This document shows, in pieces, positions 52,946 to 61,652 of a stretch of DNA of 64,000 nt. The DNA lies in NCBI RefSeq assembly GCF_007995085.1, contig NZ_VOQS01000003.1:1550001-1614000 (forward strand), read 5' to 3'. The DNA is from Paraburkholderia azotifigens. Lineage in GTDB: Bacteria > Pseudomonadota > Gammaproteobacteria > Burkholderiales > Burkholderiaceae. The translations under genes and the position numbers were made by a program. How positions within the stretch are numbered: position 1 is the first letter of the stretch; each line of letters starts with the position of its first letter. Below the pieces are notes generated by a model, which searched no databases, was not told where the DNA came from, and saw only the letters and a list, made by a program, of their open reading frames with translations.

Positions 52946-53878
52946 ATGTCAAACGTTTCTTCCCACAACTGGGGCCTCGAACAGATCGTCGCCGAACTGC
53001 GCGCATCGCGTGAGGAACTCCATCGCACGCGTCATCCGCGCGGCATTCGCGAACTGCCTTCGCGCGACGGCGTGATCAACATCGTTGCGGGGCTGCGTGC
53101 CGCGCTGTTTCCAACACATTACGGCGCGCCCGATCTGACCGACGAAAGCGTCGACTACTACGTCGGCCATACGCTCGAGAGCACGCTGCGTCTGCTCGCC
53201 GAACAGATTCGCCGCGCGTTGCGCTTCTTGCCCGAGCACGCGGAGACGTCGGATGCGGAGCTGAGCACACGCGCGTTCGATGTCGCGCGCGAGTTCGGCA
53301 AGCAGTTGCCGGGCATCCGCGCGTTGCTGGTCAGCGATATCCAGGCGGCGTACGTCGGCGATCCTGCCGCGCAGCACATTACGGAAATTCTGCTGTGCTA
53401 TCCGGGCGTGTGGGCGATGACGCATCATCGGCTCGCACATGCGCTGCACAGACTCGGCGTGCCGCTGCTTGCGCGCTTCATCAACGAGATCGCGCATTCG
53501 GCGACGGGCATCGACATTCACCCCGGCGCGCAGATCGGCCCGAGCTTTTTCATCGATCACGGCACGGGCGTCGTGATTGGCGAAACGGCCATCATCGGCG
53601 AACGCGTGCGCGTCTATCAGGCGGTGACGCTCGGCGCGAAGAGTTTTGCCGCCGAAGACGACGGTACGCTCGTGAAGGGCAAATCGCGTCACCCTATCGT
53701 CGAAGACGACGTCGTGATCTACGCGGGCGCGACGATTCTGGGCCGTGTGACGATCGGGCGCGGTTCGGTGATCGGCGGCAACGTGTGGCTCACGCATAGC
53801 GTGCCGCCCGGCAGCAGCGTCTCGCAGGGCAAGATCCGCGAAGGCGAGCGCGGCCGCCACGACGACGGACGGCGTTGA
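52946..53878 (+). CDS. cysE: Serine O-acetyltransferase (EpsC/CysE)
   Basis: A 310-residue serine acetyltransferase, transferring acetyl from acetyl-CoA to L-serine at the start of cysteine synthesis. The left-handed beta-helix is seen in the hexapeptide run GIDIHPGAQIGPSFFIDHGTGVVIGETAIIGERVRVYQAVTLGAKSF (residues about 190-236, with the catalytic His in IDHGTGV) and ATILGRVTIGRGSVIGGNVW. The length and insertion EDDGTLVKGKSRHP fit the EpsC subtype. The basic C-terminal tail lacks the usual CysK-binding isoleucine, ending in RR. An AraC regulator follows 39 bp downstream. Confidence 0.9.
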   Translation: MSNVSSHNWGLEQIVAELRASREELHRTRHPRGIRELPSRDGVINIVAGLRAALFPTHYGAPDLTDESVDYYVGHTLESTLRLLAEQIRRALRFLPEHAETSDAELSTRAFDVAREFGKQLPGIRALLVSDIQAAYVGDPAAQHITEILLCYPGVWAMTHHRLAHALHRLGVPLLARFINEIAHSATGIDIHPGAQIGPSFFIDHGTGVVIGETAIIGERVRVYQAVTLGAKSFAAEDDGTLVKGKSRHPIVEDDVVIYAGATILGRVTIGRGSVIGGNVWLTHSVPPGSSVSQGKIREGERGRHDDGRR

Positions 53879-53917
53879 TGTCCACACGTCGTTTCGTCTG
53901 CTCAGGCGGCTGACGCG

Positions 53918-54745
53918 ATGAAGCCGCGCGGACGCGTCCAGATGCTGCGCTGTGCGCTCGACGGCGTCGAGGCGACCGTCGCGCATACGACGCATACGTT
54001 CGCGCGTCATTCTCACGACCGTTTCGGCTTGGGTGTGGTGATCGCGGGCGGGCAGCGTTCGGCAAGCGGACGCGGTCCCGTCGAGGCGCGCGCGACGGAT
54101 GTGATCACTGTCAATCCAGGCGAAGTGCACGACGGCAGTCCGCTCGACGAACGCGGACGCGCATGGCGCATGTTGTATTTCACGCCGTCGCTGGTCACCG
54201 CGACGCTTGCCGAATGCGCGCGGACACCGCTGCGGGAAGTGGAGTTGACGCGTCCGGTGCTGAACGATCCGCAACTGTCGATGTGCTTTGCGCGCTTGTT
54301 CGAAGTGGCTGTGCACGATACGAACGAGGGCCCGGTTTCGGACAATCTCGCTTGCGAAGAAGCGCTGCTTGCGCTGTTTGCGCATGTCGGCAGGCATTAC
54401 GCGACGTCGGCGCCGCCCGGACCTGAGCGCAATAGATCGATTGCACGGGCAAAGAGCCGTATCGACGACGAACCCGCGTCGGCATCGACGCTCGCCGATC
54501 TCGCCGCCGAAGCCGGCATGAGCCGTTTCCAGCTGCTGCGGAGTTTCGCGCATGAAGTCGGTTTGCCGCCGCATGCGTACCGGATGCAGCGCCGCGTCGT
54601 GCTGGCGCGTCAACTGATCGCGCAGGGCACGCCGCTCGCGGACGCCGCGGTGTCCGCGGGTTTCTCCGATCAAAGCCACATGACCCGCGCGTTCGTCCGG
54701 CTGTTGGGCGTGACGCCGGCGGGTTACGCGGCGGCTGTCCGCTGA
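53918..54745 (+). CDS. AraC-family regulator
   Basis: A 275-residue AraC regulator: N-terminal cupin effector domain (about 1-150, including HTHTFARHSHDRFGLGVVIAGGQR and VITVNPGEVHDGSP) and C-terminal double helix-turn-helix (LADLAAEAGMSRFQLLRSFAHEVGLPPHAYRMQRRVVLARQL and DAAVSAGFSDQSHMTRAFVRLLGVTPAGYA). It lies just before a co-directional EamA exporter, the usual arrangement for an AraC regulator of an amino-acid or metabolite efflux gene. Confidence 0.9.
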   Translation: MKPRGRVQMLRCALDGVEATVAHTTHTFARHSHDRFGLGVVIAGGQRSASGRGPVEARATDVITVNPGEVHDGSPLDERGRAWRMLYFTPSLVTATLAECARTPLREVELTRPVLNDPQLSMCFARLFEVAVHDTNEGPVSDNLACEEALLALFAHVGRHYATSAPPGPERNRSIARAKSRIDDEPASASTLADLAAEAGMSRFQLLRSFAHEVGLPPHAYRMQRRVVLARQLIAQGTPLADAAVSAGFSDQSHMTRAFVRLLGVTPAGYAAAVR

Positions 54746-54842
54746 TCCGTCTGCCCGCATTCCAACTCTCTGCAATAACGTTCAAGACCGCGCATCGACG
54801 CGAACCGTACGCTTGCCGCATCGTTCGATATGAGGAGGCGGC

Positions 54843-55721
54843 ATGAACGCGCGTTACACAGGCTATGTTTTCTGCTCGCTGGCGATGCTCGGCGTGGGCA
54901 GCACCGTGGTCGTCAGCAAGGCGATCGCGGGCGGCCTGCCGCCGTTCTCGGCGACCGCGTTGCGCTTTGCGATTGCGTTTCCGATTTTTCTCGCGATGAT
55001 GCGTGTGCTGAAGGTTCGATGGCCGAAGCCTGGTGCGCGCGATGCATTGCTGCTGATCGCGCAGGCGGGCGCGGGAAGTGTCGGCTACACGGTTTGTTTG
55101 ATCGGCGGAATGCGACTCGCGTCGGCGGCTGACGCGGGCGTCATCGCGGGGACGTTGCCGGCTGTTTCTGCCGCGTTTGCGGCGCTGGCCTTGGGCGAGC
55201 GGTTATCGCCGGGGTTGGTGGGTGCGATCGTGCTCGCGACGTTGGGTGTGATGGTTTGTACTGTGCGCTTTGGCGAGCTTGCTGCTGGTACGGGCGGCGG
55301 ACATTCTCTCGTGGGGAATGCGCTGGTGTTTGCAGCGATTGTCTGCGAGGCGCTGTTTATTCTGCTCAATCGCAAGCTGCGTACGCCGGTTGCGGCGTTG
55401 CCGTTGTCGGCGCTGATGAGTGGAATCGGGTTTTTGGTGGCCATCGGGCCTGCTTTTTATGAGCAACCGTGGAGGTTGCCTGTCGATGCTGGTGCTATTG
55501 CAGGTGTCGTGTATTACGCGCTCGTTCCTACCGTGCTTGGGTTCGTGCTTTGGTATGCGGGGGCTGCGCGCCTCAGCGGCGCAGAAGCTGGAGTTGTCAC
55601 GGCATTGGTGCCTGTGTCTGCTCTCGCGCTTGCTGTTGGCGTGCTGGGGGAGGCTGTTGGTTGGGCGCAGATTGTTGGGGTTTCGTTTGTGTTGTTGGCT
55701 GTGGTGCTGGCTACCAGGTAG
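54843..55721 (+). CDS. EamA/DMT-family transporter
   Basis: A 292-residue drug/metabolite transporter with ten hydrophobic helices in two EamA halves (first about 10-140, second about 160-290). It probably exports an amino acid or metabolite. The second half is coded with noticeably fewer rare-GC-free codons and more G/T than neighbours but remains open. GGAGG precedes the ATG. The stop is 10 bp before the left end of repeat element B. Confidence 0.87.
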   Translation: MNARYTGYVFCSLAMLGVGSTVVVSKAIAGGLPPFSATALRFAIAFPIFLAMMRVLKVRWPKPGARDALLLIAQAGAGSVGYTVCLIGGMRLASAADAGVIAGTLPAVSAAFAALALGERLSPGLVGAIVLATLGVMVCTVRFGELAAGTGGGHSLVGNALVFAAIVCEALFILLNRKLRTPVAALPLSALMSGIGFLVAIGPAFYEQPWRLPVDAGAIAGVVYYALVPTVLGFVLWYAGAARLSGAEAGVVTALVPVSALALAVGVLGEAVGWAQIVGVSFVLLAVVLATR

Positions 55722-55859
55722 GGGGTTTTTGTCTGCGACGCAGTCGCCATTCTGGTTTTTTGTTTTTTTCGCTGGCATCCGCGATTTCGTATCCGTACTT
55801 CATGCGTTGCCCCTGTGCGGGGCGGCACTTACTTTCTTTGCCGCCGCAAAGAAAGTAAG

Positions 55860-57035
55860 GGAATCTCTGCAAAAGTCCTGGCATTGACGTGAGCTTGAAC
55901 TATCCTGGGATCAGGAGAATTCATGGAGTGGCGTGATGACACAGCTTGGTCTTGGTCTGGATCTGTCGACGAAGCGCACCCGCAAGCGCGAGTTTCTCGA
56001 TGAGATGACGCGTGTGGTGCCGTGGCAGAAGCTGATTGCGCTTGTCGAACCGCACTATCCGAAAGGCAAGACTGGCCGCCCGCCTTTTCCGATCCAGACG
56101 ATGCTTCGCATTCACTTCCTGCAACAATGGTTCAGTCTCTCGGACCCGGCGATGGAGGAGGCGCTGCACGACATACCGCTGTACCGGGAGTTCGCGCTGC
56201 TGGGCACGGGTATGACGCGCCTGCCTGACGAGAGCACGATCCTGCGATTCCGGCACCTGCTTGAGGCCCATGAGCTGTCGGCCAGAATGCTGGCGACGGT
56301 CAACGAGATCCTGCAGGCGAAGGGCCTGATGCTCAAGGTGGGCTCGGCGGTCGACGCAACGCTGATTTCGGCACCCAGTTCGACGAAGAAGGCTGGCACG
56401 CGAGACCCCGAGATGAGCCAGACGCAAAAGGGCGGCAGCTGGTACTTCGGTATGAAGGCGCACATCGGAGTCGATGTGGAGTCGGGGCTGGTGCATACCG
56501 TGAAGTGCACGCCGGCGAATGTTCACGACGTCACGGTGGCGCATGAACTGTTGCACGGCGACGAGCAGGTTGCGTTTGCCGATGCGGGCTACGTGGGCAT
56601 CGAGAAGCGAGGCGAAACGGGTGCCGTCCAGTGGCACGTGGCGATGAGGCCGAGCAAGCGAAGAAAGCTGGACAAAAGCAAGCGGCTCGACAGAATCTAC
56701 GAGAAAGTCGAGCGGCTCAAGGCGGGCGTGCGGGCGAAGGTTGAGCACCCGTTTCGGGTGCTCAAATGTCAGTTCGGCTATCTGAAGGCGCGGTATCGGG
56801 GACTGGCGAAAAACACGGCGCAGATCGAAACGCAGTTCGCGCTGATCAATCTCTGGTTGGCTCGCGGGGTGCTCGGTAAAGCGAAATGAAGGGCGAAGAC
56901 GCCCCCCAAAGGCGCAGCGTCCACGCGCAAGATGCGACCGGCATCGGTTCAACACAGCGTGAATGAGGACGCGAATTCCACTGCGCGCGTGCCAGTTAGA
57001 GATCCCAGGCAGAAAACGGGTTGTTCAGACCTTCC
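55860..57035 (+). mobile_element. IS5-family insertion sequence
   Basis: A 1176-bp IS with imperfect terminal inverted repeats: left GGAATCTCTGCAAAAGTCC, right (complement) GGAAGGTCTGAACAACCCG, 12 of 19 matching. It is flanked by a 4-bp direct repeat TAAG (55856-55859 and 57036-57039). Copy A of the surrounding repeat has a single TAAG at the same place (21503-21506), so the empty site is known and the boundaries are exact. One intact transposase gene is inside. Confidence 0.93.
55936..56889 (+). CDS. IS5-family DDE transposase
   Basis: A 317-residue transposase (318 if the GTG at 55933 is used). An N-terminal DUF772-type helix-turn-helix (PFPIQTMLRIHFLQQWFSLSDPAMEEALHD) precedes the DDE_Tnp_1 domain. 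Catalytic residues in the 318-residue numbering are Asp141 (SAVDATLISAP), Asp217 (AFADAGYVG) and Glu271 (KVEHPFRVLK), with Lys278. All are present and the frame is open, so the element may be active. It spans most of the IS, leaving 76 bp on the left and 146 bp on the right. Confidence 0.95.
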   Translation: MTQLGLGLDLSTKRTRKREFLDEMTRVVPWQKLIALVEPHYPKGKTGRPPFPIQTMLRIHFLQQWFSLSDPAMEEALHDIPLYREFALLGTGMTRLPDESTILRFRHLLEAHELSARMLATVNEILQAKGLMLKVGSAVDATLISAPSSTKKAGTRDPEMSQTQKGGSWYFGMKAHIGVDVESGLVHTVKCTPANVHDVTVAHELLHGDEQVAFADAGYVGIEKRGETGAVQWHVAMRPSKRRKLDKSKRLDRIYEKVERLKAGVRAKVEHPFRVLKCQFGYLKARYRGLAKNTAQIETQFALINLWLARGVLGKAK

Positions 57036-57209
57036 TAAGCAAAGAAAGCGGGCTAACACCGCCAATCCTAGTTGTTGCCTGCGGGCCCCCACGGGTCCCG
57101 CACTCCACGCGGCATCGAGCTACTCAATGCCCGTTGCCAGCGCTCTCGGATTCGCATCACCCGCTTCGCGTGCCCGCGTCACGAGTTGCGTTACCAGAAT
57201 GTCCACGGC

Positions 57210-57341
57210 CGCCCAGGTGGCAAACGGTGTGTAGGCCGTCGCGACGGAAGTGCACCACTCCGGACTGAAAAGCGGGATCGGTGTCGTAGGAGCGCGAACG
57301 CGTAAGGTGCGACACCCTACACACCGTTTGCCACCTGGGCG
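57210..57341. repeat. 26-bp inverted repeat and 80-bp core of repeat B
   Basis: Perfect inverted repeats at 57210-57235 and 57316-57341, identical to those of copy A, enclose an 80-bp core. The core is the complement of the copy A core with about a dozen changes; GTCCGGAGTGGTGCAC-type sequence is shared. Confidence 0.9.
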
Positions 57342-57677
57342 GCGCAGACGGCTCGCTGCCGTTGGCTGGGCTACGGGTGACTGGAGCGGGTGAGGCGCCT
57401 GTCAAAGGCGTTGGCAACGCACATGAAATAGCGTGTTGCCGCGTGGAGTGCGGGACCCGTGGGGGGCCCGCAGGCAAACACAAGGATTGGCGGGGTGAGC
57501 GGCTTTCTTTTGCCTACTTTTCTTTGCCGCTGCAAAGAAAAGTAGGTGCCGCCCCGCACAGGGGCGACGCGTGAAGTACGGATACGAAATCGCGGATGCC
57601 AGCGCAGCAAAAAAGCAAAAAAGCAAAAAACAAAAAAACCAAAAACCTAAACGGCGACTGCGTCGCAGACAAAAAAC

Positions 57678-58307
57678 CTACGTATTAGCAACGCTAACGG
57701 AAGTAGGACTATTAACGATCGACAAAAACTCCCTCCGCGTAGAAGCATCGGAGCGAAAAGTCCCTAGCATCCGGGACGTCACCATCTCGACCCCGGCCTT
57801 ATGCACGCCGCGCGTCGACATACACTGATGCGACGCTTCGAGAATCACCCCGACGCCCTTCGGCTGCAATACTTCGTTGAGCGTATCGGCAATCTGCACC
57901 GTCATCTTTTCCTGAATCTGCAGCCGCTTGGCAAACGCATCCACCAGACGCGCCAGTTTGGAAATCCCCACCACGCGATGTTCAGGCAGATAAGCAACAT
58001 GCGCCCGCCCAATGATGGGCACCATGTGATGCTCGCAGTAACTCTCGAAGCGAATGTCCTTCAGCACGATCATCTCGTCGTAGCCGTCCACCTCGGAAAA
58101 CGTGCGGGCCAGAATCTCCCGCGGCTCGACGTTATAGCCCGCAAAAAATTCTTCATACGCTCGCACGACGCGCGCAGGCGTATCGAGCAGCCCCTCGCGC
58201 TGAGGATTGTCGCCCGCCCAGCGCAGCAGCGTGCGCACGGCTTCTTCGGCCTCCTCCCGGGACGGCCGGCCGGGGGTGTCGGTGGGCGTTGTTTTCTTCG
58301 TCGTCAT
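57678..58307 (-). CDS. folE: GTP cyclohydrolase I
   Basis: A 209-residue FolE that converts GTP to 7,8-dihydroneopterin triphosphate, the first step of folate synthesis. Zinc ligands are Cys91 and His94 (YCEHHMVP) and Cys162 (HQCMSTRGV). Further motifs are [23 protein letters not shown] and the N-terminal [17 protein letters not shown]. The ATG at 58307 has GGAG upstream; the frame to 58409 is not used. The zinc-type enzyme is intact. Its stop is 7 bp from the right end of repeat B. Confidence 0.96.
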   Translation of the reverse strand: MTTKKTTPTDTPGRPSREEAEEAVRTLLRWAGDNPQREGLLDTPARVVRAYEEFFAGYNVEPREILARTFSEVDGYDEMIVLKDIRFESYCEHHMVPIIGRAHVAYLPEHRVVGISKLARLVDAFAKRLQIQEKMTVQIADTLNEVLQPKGVGVILEASHQCMSTRGVHKAGVEMVTSRMLGTFRSDASTRREFLSIVNSPTSVSVANT

Positions 58308-58412
58308 TCTTCGCTCCAGTTCCAGTAAAACGCGCATCGCACGTCGGGCCATTGTTCCATGTTTCCCGGCCCTATGCCCAACAGGGATATGCATCACCGC
58401 CTGATGCAAGCG

Positions 58413-59336
58413 CTACTTCGGCCACTCGTCCTGCGCATCGTTGAACAGCTCGGCGACCACGCCGCGCAGCCAGCTCGCGCGCGGATCGTTATGAAACTTG
58501 CGATGCCAGTGCTGCCGCAAGTCGAAGCGCGGCAGCGGCAACGGCGGCTCGACCAGCGTGATCGACGCATGCTCCGATACATACGCGAAACCGATCGCGT
58601 GCGGCACGGTCGCGATCAGATCGGTGCGCGCAAGGATGAACGGCAGACTCATGAAGTGCGGCGTTTCCAGCACGGCGCGGCGCCGGATGCGCTTTTTCTC
58701 CAGATACTGTTCGAGCACTTCCTGGCTGCGCCCCTCGGCGCGCACGACAGCGTGCCCAAGCGCGATGAACTGTTCGAGCGTCAGCGGCGCGCCCGCGAGC
58801 GGATGGTCGCTGCGCATCAGGCAGATGAAGCGGTGCGTGAACAGACGCTGCTGAAAGAAGTTGTTGCCGGAAAGATCGGGAAAGTAGCCGACGGCAAGAT
58901 CGATGTCGCCCGACTCCAGACCGCGTTCGACATGCGCCGGCGGCAGCGACACCGAGCGCAGATTCGCATGCGGCGCGCGCTCGGCGAACAGCTGCAACAG
59001 ACGCGGCAGAAAGACGATTTCGCCGACATCGGACAGCGCGAGCGAAAAGGTCTGCGTCGAGGTCGCGGGATCGAAGTCCTGCGATTCCAGCATGCCTTTC
59101 TCGATGCGCGCAAGCGCTTCGCGTGCGGCAGGAATCAGCGCCAGCGCGCGCGGCGTCGGCTCCATGCCGCGCGACGTGCGTACGAACAGCGGATCATTGA
59201 AGTATTCGCGCAGACGGCCAAGCGCGGTGCTCACGCGCGGCTGGCTCACGCCGAGACGTTCGGCGGCGCGGCTCACGTTGCGCATGTCTTCGAGCGCGAC
59301 GAGGTAGGGAATCAGGTTGAGATCGAGTTCGGCCAT
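58413..59336 (-). CDS. LysR regulator next to pobA
   Basis: A 307-residue LysR-type regulator: helix-turn-helix LNLIPYLVALEDMRNVSRAAERLGVSQPRVSTALGRLREYFNDPLFVRTSRGMEPTPRA, of the NodD/NahR-like subgroup (PLFVRTSRGM), and an effector domain from about residue 95. It is divergent from pobA across about 120 bp, so it may control 4-hydroxybenzoate hydroxylase. In many relatives pobA is controlled by an AraC- or IclR-type PobR, so this is not the standard arrangement. An ATG at 59351 is an alternative start. Confidence 0.85.
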   Translation of the reverse strand: MAELDLNLIPYLVALEDMRNVSRAAERLGVSQPRVSTALGRLREYFNDPLFVRTSRGMEPTPRALALIPAAREALARIEKGMLESQDFDPATSTQTFSLALSDVGEIVFLPRLLQLFAERAPHANLRSVSLPPAHVERGLESGDIDLAVGYFPDLSGNNFFQQRLFTHRFICLMRSDHPLAGAPLTLEQFIALGHAVVRAEGRSQEVLEQYLEKKRIRRRAVLETPHFMSLPFILARTDLIATVPHAIGFAYVSEHASITLVEPPLPLPRFDLRQHWHRKFHNDPRASWLRGVVAELFNDAQDEWPK

Positions 59337-59453
59337 GCTGGGGCGCGTCATTGGCTTCGAGCCGCGCATTATCTATAAACCGTATACAGACTACCTTGAA
59401 AATCTCGTTGTGGCATATTCGGGAAAGCGACGAGAATCGACGGGAGACACGCG

Positions 59454-60632
59454 ATGCGTATTCAAGTGGCGATCATCGGCGCAGGCCCCGCCGGCCTGCT
59501 GTTGTCGCATCTCCTGCGGCTCGCGGGCATCGGATCGATCGTGCTGGAGAGCCGGTCGCGCGAGCACTGCGAGCATCGGATACGCGCGGGCGTGCTCGAG
59601 CAGGGCACCGTCGATACGCTTAGCGAAGCCGGACTCGACGCGCGCATGCAGCGTGAAGGACTCGTGCATCACGGCATCGAACTGCTGTTCGAAGGCAAGC
59701 GCCATCGCATCGCGCTGTCGACGCTGACGGGCGGCCGCGCGATCACCGTGTATGGCCAGCATGAAGTGGTGTGCGACATGATCGCGTCCGCCGTCGAGCA
59801 CCGGCAGGCGCTGTATTTCGATGTATCCGATGTTGCACTGCACGATCTCGCGACCGCCAGGCCATGGGTTCAGTTCACGCACGATGGCGCAGTGCAGCGA
59901 ATTGATTGCGACTACGTGGCAGGTTGCGATGGTTTCCACGGCATCTCGCGCGAGTCGATTCCGCCCGGCGCGCTGCAACGCTTCGAGCGCGTCTATCCGT
60001 ACGCGTGGCTCGGCATCCTGACGCACGCCGCGCCGAACTGCGACGAACTCGTCTATGCGCATCACGCGCGCGGCTTTGCGCTGTTCAGCATGCGCTCGCC
60101 CGACGTGACGCGTCTCTATCTGCAATGCCGCCCCGGCGAAGATCTCTCGCAATGGTCCGACGAGCGTATCTGGATCGAACTTCACGCGCGCTTCGAGAAC
60201 GATGACGGCTGGCTGCCCGCCATCGGCGACATCACGCAGAAAGGCGTGACGCCAATGCGCAGCTTCGTGTGCGAGCCGATGCAATACGGCCGCCTCTTTC
60301 TGGCCGGCGACGCTGCGCACATCGTGCCGCCGACAGGCGCGAAAGGCATGAATCTGGCCGTCGCCGACGTACGCGTGCTCTCGAAGGCGCTTGCTGCCCG
60401 CTACCGGGACGGCCGCGACGATCTGCTCGACGTGTACTCGGCCACCTGCCTCGAGCGCGTCTGGCGCGCGGAGCATTTCTCGTACCTCATGACGAACATG
60501 CTGCACCCGTCGCTCGACGATTCGCCGTTCGTCGAGCGGCTGAAGCTGGCGGAACTGAAATACGTGACGAGTTCGGATGCAGCCTCGCGGATGCTGGCAG
60601 AGAATTACGTCGGGTTGCCGTTTCGCGATTGA
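59454..60632 (+). CDS. pobA: 4-hydroxybenzoate 3-monooxygenase
   Basis: A 392-residue FAD monooxygenase that makes protocatechuate from 4-hydroxybenzoate with NADPH and oxygen. The FAD motif is VAIIGAGPAGLLLSHLLRLAGI, the DG motif is in YVAGCDGFHGISR and the GD motif is LFLAGDAAHIVPPTGAKGMNLAV near residue 285. The length is that of PobA. It feeds the pca genes downstream, which have their own promoter. Confidence 0.95.
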   Translation: MRIQVAIIGAGPAGLLLSHLLRLAGIGSIVLESRSREHCEHRIRAGVLEQGTVDTLSEAGLDARMQREGLVHHGIELLFEGKRHRIALSTLTGGRAITVYGQHEVVCDMIASAVEHRQALYFDVSDVALHDLATARPWVQFTHDGAVQRIDCDYVAGCDGFHGISRESIPPGALQRFERVYPYAWLGILTHAAPNCDELVYAHHARGFALFSMRSPDVTRLYLQCRPGEDLSQWSDERIWIELHARFENDDGWLPAIGDITQKGVTPMRSFVCEPMQYGRLFLAGDAAHIVPPTGAKGMNLAVADVRVLSKALAARYRDGRDDLLDVYSATCLERVWRAEHFSYLMTNMLHPSLDDSPFVERLKLAELKYVTSSDAASRMLAENYVGLPFRD

Positions 60633-60679
60633 TCCGGCGAGCGGCGCGGCATCAGGGCAAACCACAGAAACCCTTGCCT

Positions 60680-60709
60680 TGACAAGAGACGCGGGCGCAA
60701 ACCATAATG
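60680..60709 (+). promoter_or_regulatory. Sigma-70 promoter of the pcaIJBD genes
   Basis: TTGACA (60680-60685), an 18-bp spacer and CATAAT (60704-60709) lie in the 307-bp gap between pobA and pcaI. This near-consensus promoter is directly followed by repeats that look like an IclR-type operator. The rest of the gap shows no gene. Confidence 0.7.
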
Positions 60710-60719
60710 CGCCGGTACG

Positions 60720-60753
60720 TTCGCTAAACGAAACTGTGTTCGCATAAAGAACT
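60720..60753 (+). promoter_or_regulatory. Tandem IclR-type (PcaR/PcaU-like) operator
   Basis: Two similar units, GTTCGCTAAACGAAAC (60720-60735) and GTTCGCATAAAGAAC (60739-60753), start 19 bp apart just downstream of the -10 box. GTTCG...CGAAC repeats are the known binding pattern of the IclR regulators PcaR/PcaU that respond to beta-ketoadipate. No such regulator gene is in the window. Confidence 0.6.
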
Positions 60754-60939
60754 TTTCGGAGTTCGACGGCGGCGCGGAAGCGGACGGCGAACCCAACACA
60801 TGCGGCCTGCAGCAGGTCTGCATGCCGTCAGCAGGACCATGAAGGGCGAAAGCGGACGTGGAGACCGTCCGGCGCGCATCCCGTCTGTGAAGCGGCGGGT
60901 CGTGCGGCGCGGAACGACGCGTTCCAGAGGATATTCGAC

Positions 60940-61641
60940 ATGATCAACAAGATTTTCGAGTCACTCCAGTCGGCTGTCGCCGACGTGCATGACGGCGCGA
61001 CCGTCATGATCGGCGGCTTCGGCACGGCGGGCATGCCGTCCGAACTGATCGACGCGCTCATCGAGCAGGGCGCCAAAGAACTCACCATCGTCAACAACAA
61101 CGCCGGCAACGGCGACACGGGCCTCGCCGCGCTGCTGAAGGCGAAGCGCGTGCGCAAGATCATCTGCTCGTTCCCGCGCCAGACGGACTCGTATGTCTTC
61201 GACGCGCTCTATCGTGCGGGCGAAATCGAACTGGAACTCGTGCCGCAGGGCAACCTGGCTGAGCGCATCCGCGCGGCGGGCGCGGGTATCGGCGGCTTCT
61301 TCACGCCGACGGGCTACGGCACGAAGCTCGCGGAAGGCAAGGAAACGCGCGAGATCGACGGCAAGCACTACGTGCTGGAAGCGCCGCTGCACGCCGATTT
61401 CGCGCTGATCAAGGCGTACAAGGGCGACCGCTGGGGCAATCTGGTGTACCGCAAGACGGCGCGCAACTTCGGCCCGATCATGGCGAGCGCTGCGAAGACG
61501 GCGATCGTGCAGGTGTCGGAAGTGGTGCCGCTCGGCGCACTCGACCCCGAAGTGATCGTGACGCCGGGCATCTTCGTGCAGCGCATCGTCGAAGTGCCGC
61601 AAGCCGCGCATCTGACGCAACGCCCCGAACAAGCCGCCTGA
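60940..61641 (+). CDS. pcaI: 3-oxoadipate CoA-transferase subunit A
   Basis: A 233-residue alpha subunit of the CoA-transferase that activates beta-ketoadipate with succinyl-CoA. The N-terminal glycine-rich motif VMIGGFGTAGMPSELIDALI and GFFTPTGYGTKLAEGKETREIDG are typical of family I subunit A. AGAGGA precedes the ATG. pcaJ follows after 11 bp; the two subunits form the heteromer. General 3-oxoacid CoA-transferase is the alternative, but the pob/pca context settles it. Confidence 0.93.
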   Translation: MINKIFESLQSAVADVHDGATVMIGGFGTAGMPSELIDALIEQGAKELTIVNNNAGNGDTGLAALLKAKRVRKIICSFPRQTDSYVFDALYRAGEIELELVPQGNLAERIRAAGAGIGGFFTPTGYGTKLAEGKETREIDGKHYVLEAPLHADFALIKAYKGDRWGNLVYRKTARNFGPIMASAAKTAIVQVSEVVPLGALDPEVIVTPGIFVQRIVEVPQAAHLTQRPEQAA

Positions 61642-61652
61642 AGGAGACCGAC

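Larger units (their letters stand above)
55731..57670. repeat. Long near-palindromic repeat element, copy B, split by an IS
   Basis: The same element as copy A but inverted and with both 18-bp ends: GTCTGCGACGCAGTCGCC at 55731-55748 and its exact complement at 57653-57670. Without the IS and one TAAG it is 760 bp. The left half to 55859 includes the 13-bp stem-loop (55828-55859). The right half resumes at 57036 and contains the 26-bp inverted repeats and core (57210-57341) and a 15-bp stem-loop (57513-57546). It sits between the convergent eamA-type and folE genes, 10 and 7 bp from their stops, and may act as a shared terminator. The 788 bp between the transposase and folE hold only the IS right end and this repeat. 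Confidence 0.85.

Noticed and set aside
57072..57626. Frames of 70-108 codons within repeat B
   Set aside because: They match those in repeat A only because of the repeat and are interrupted or shifted between copies.
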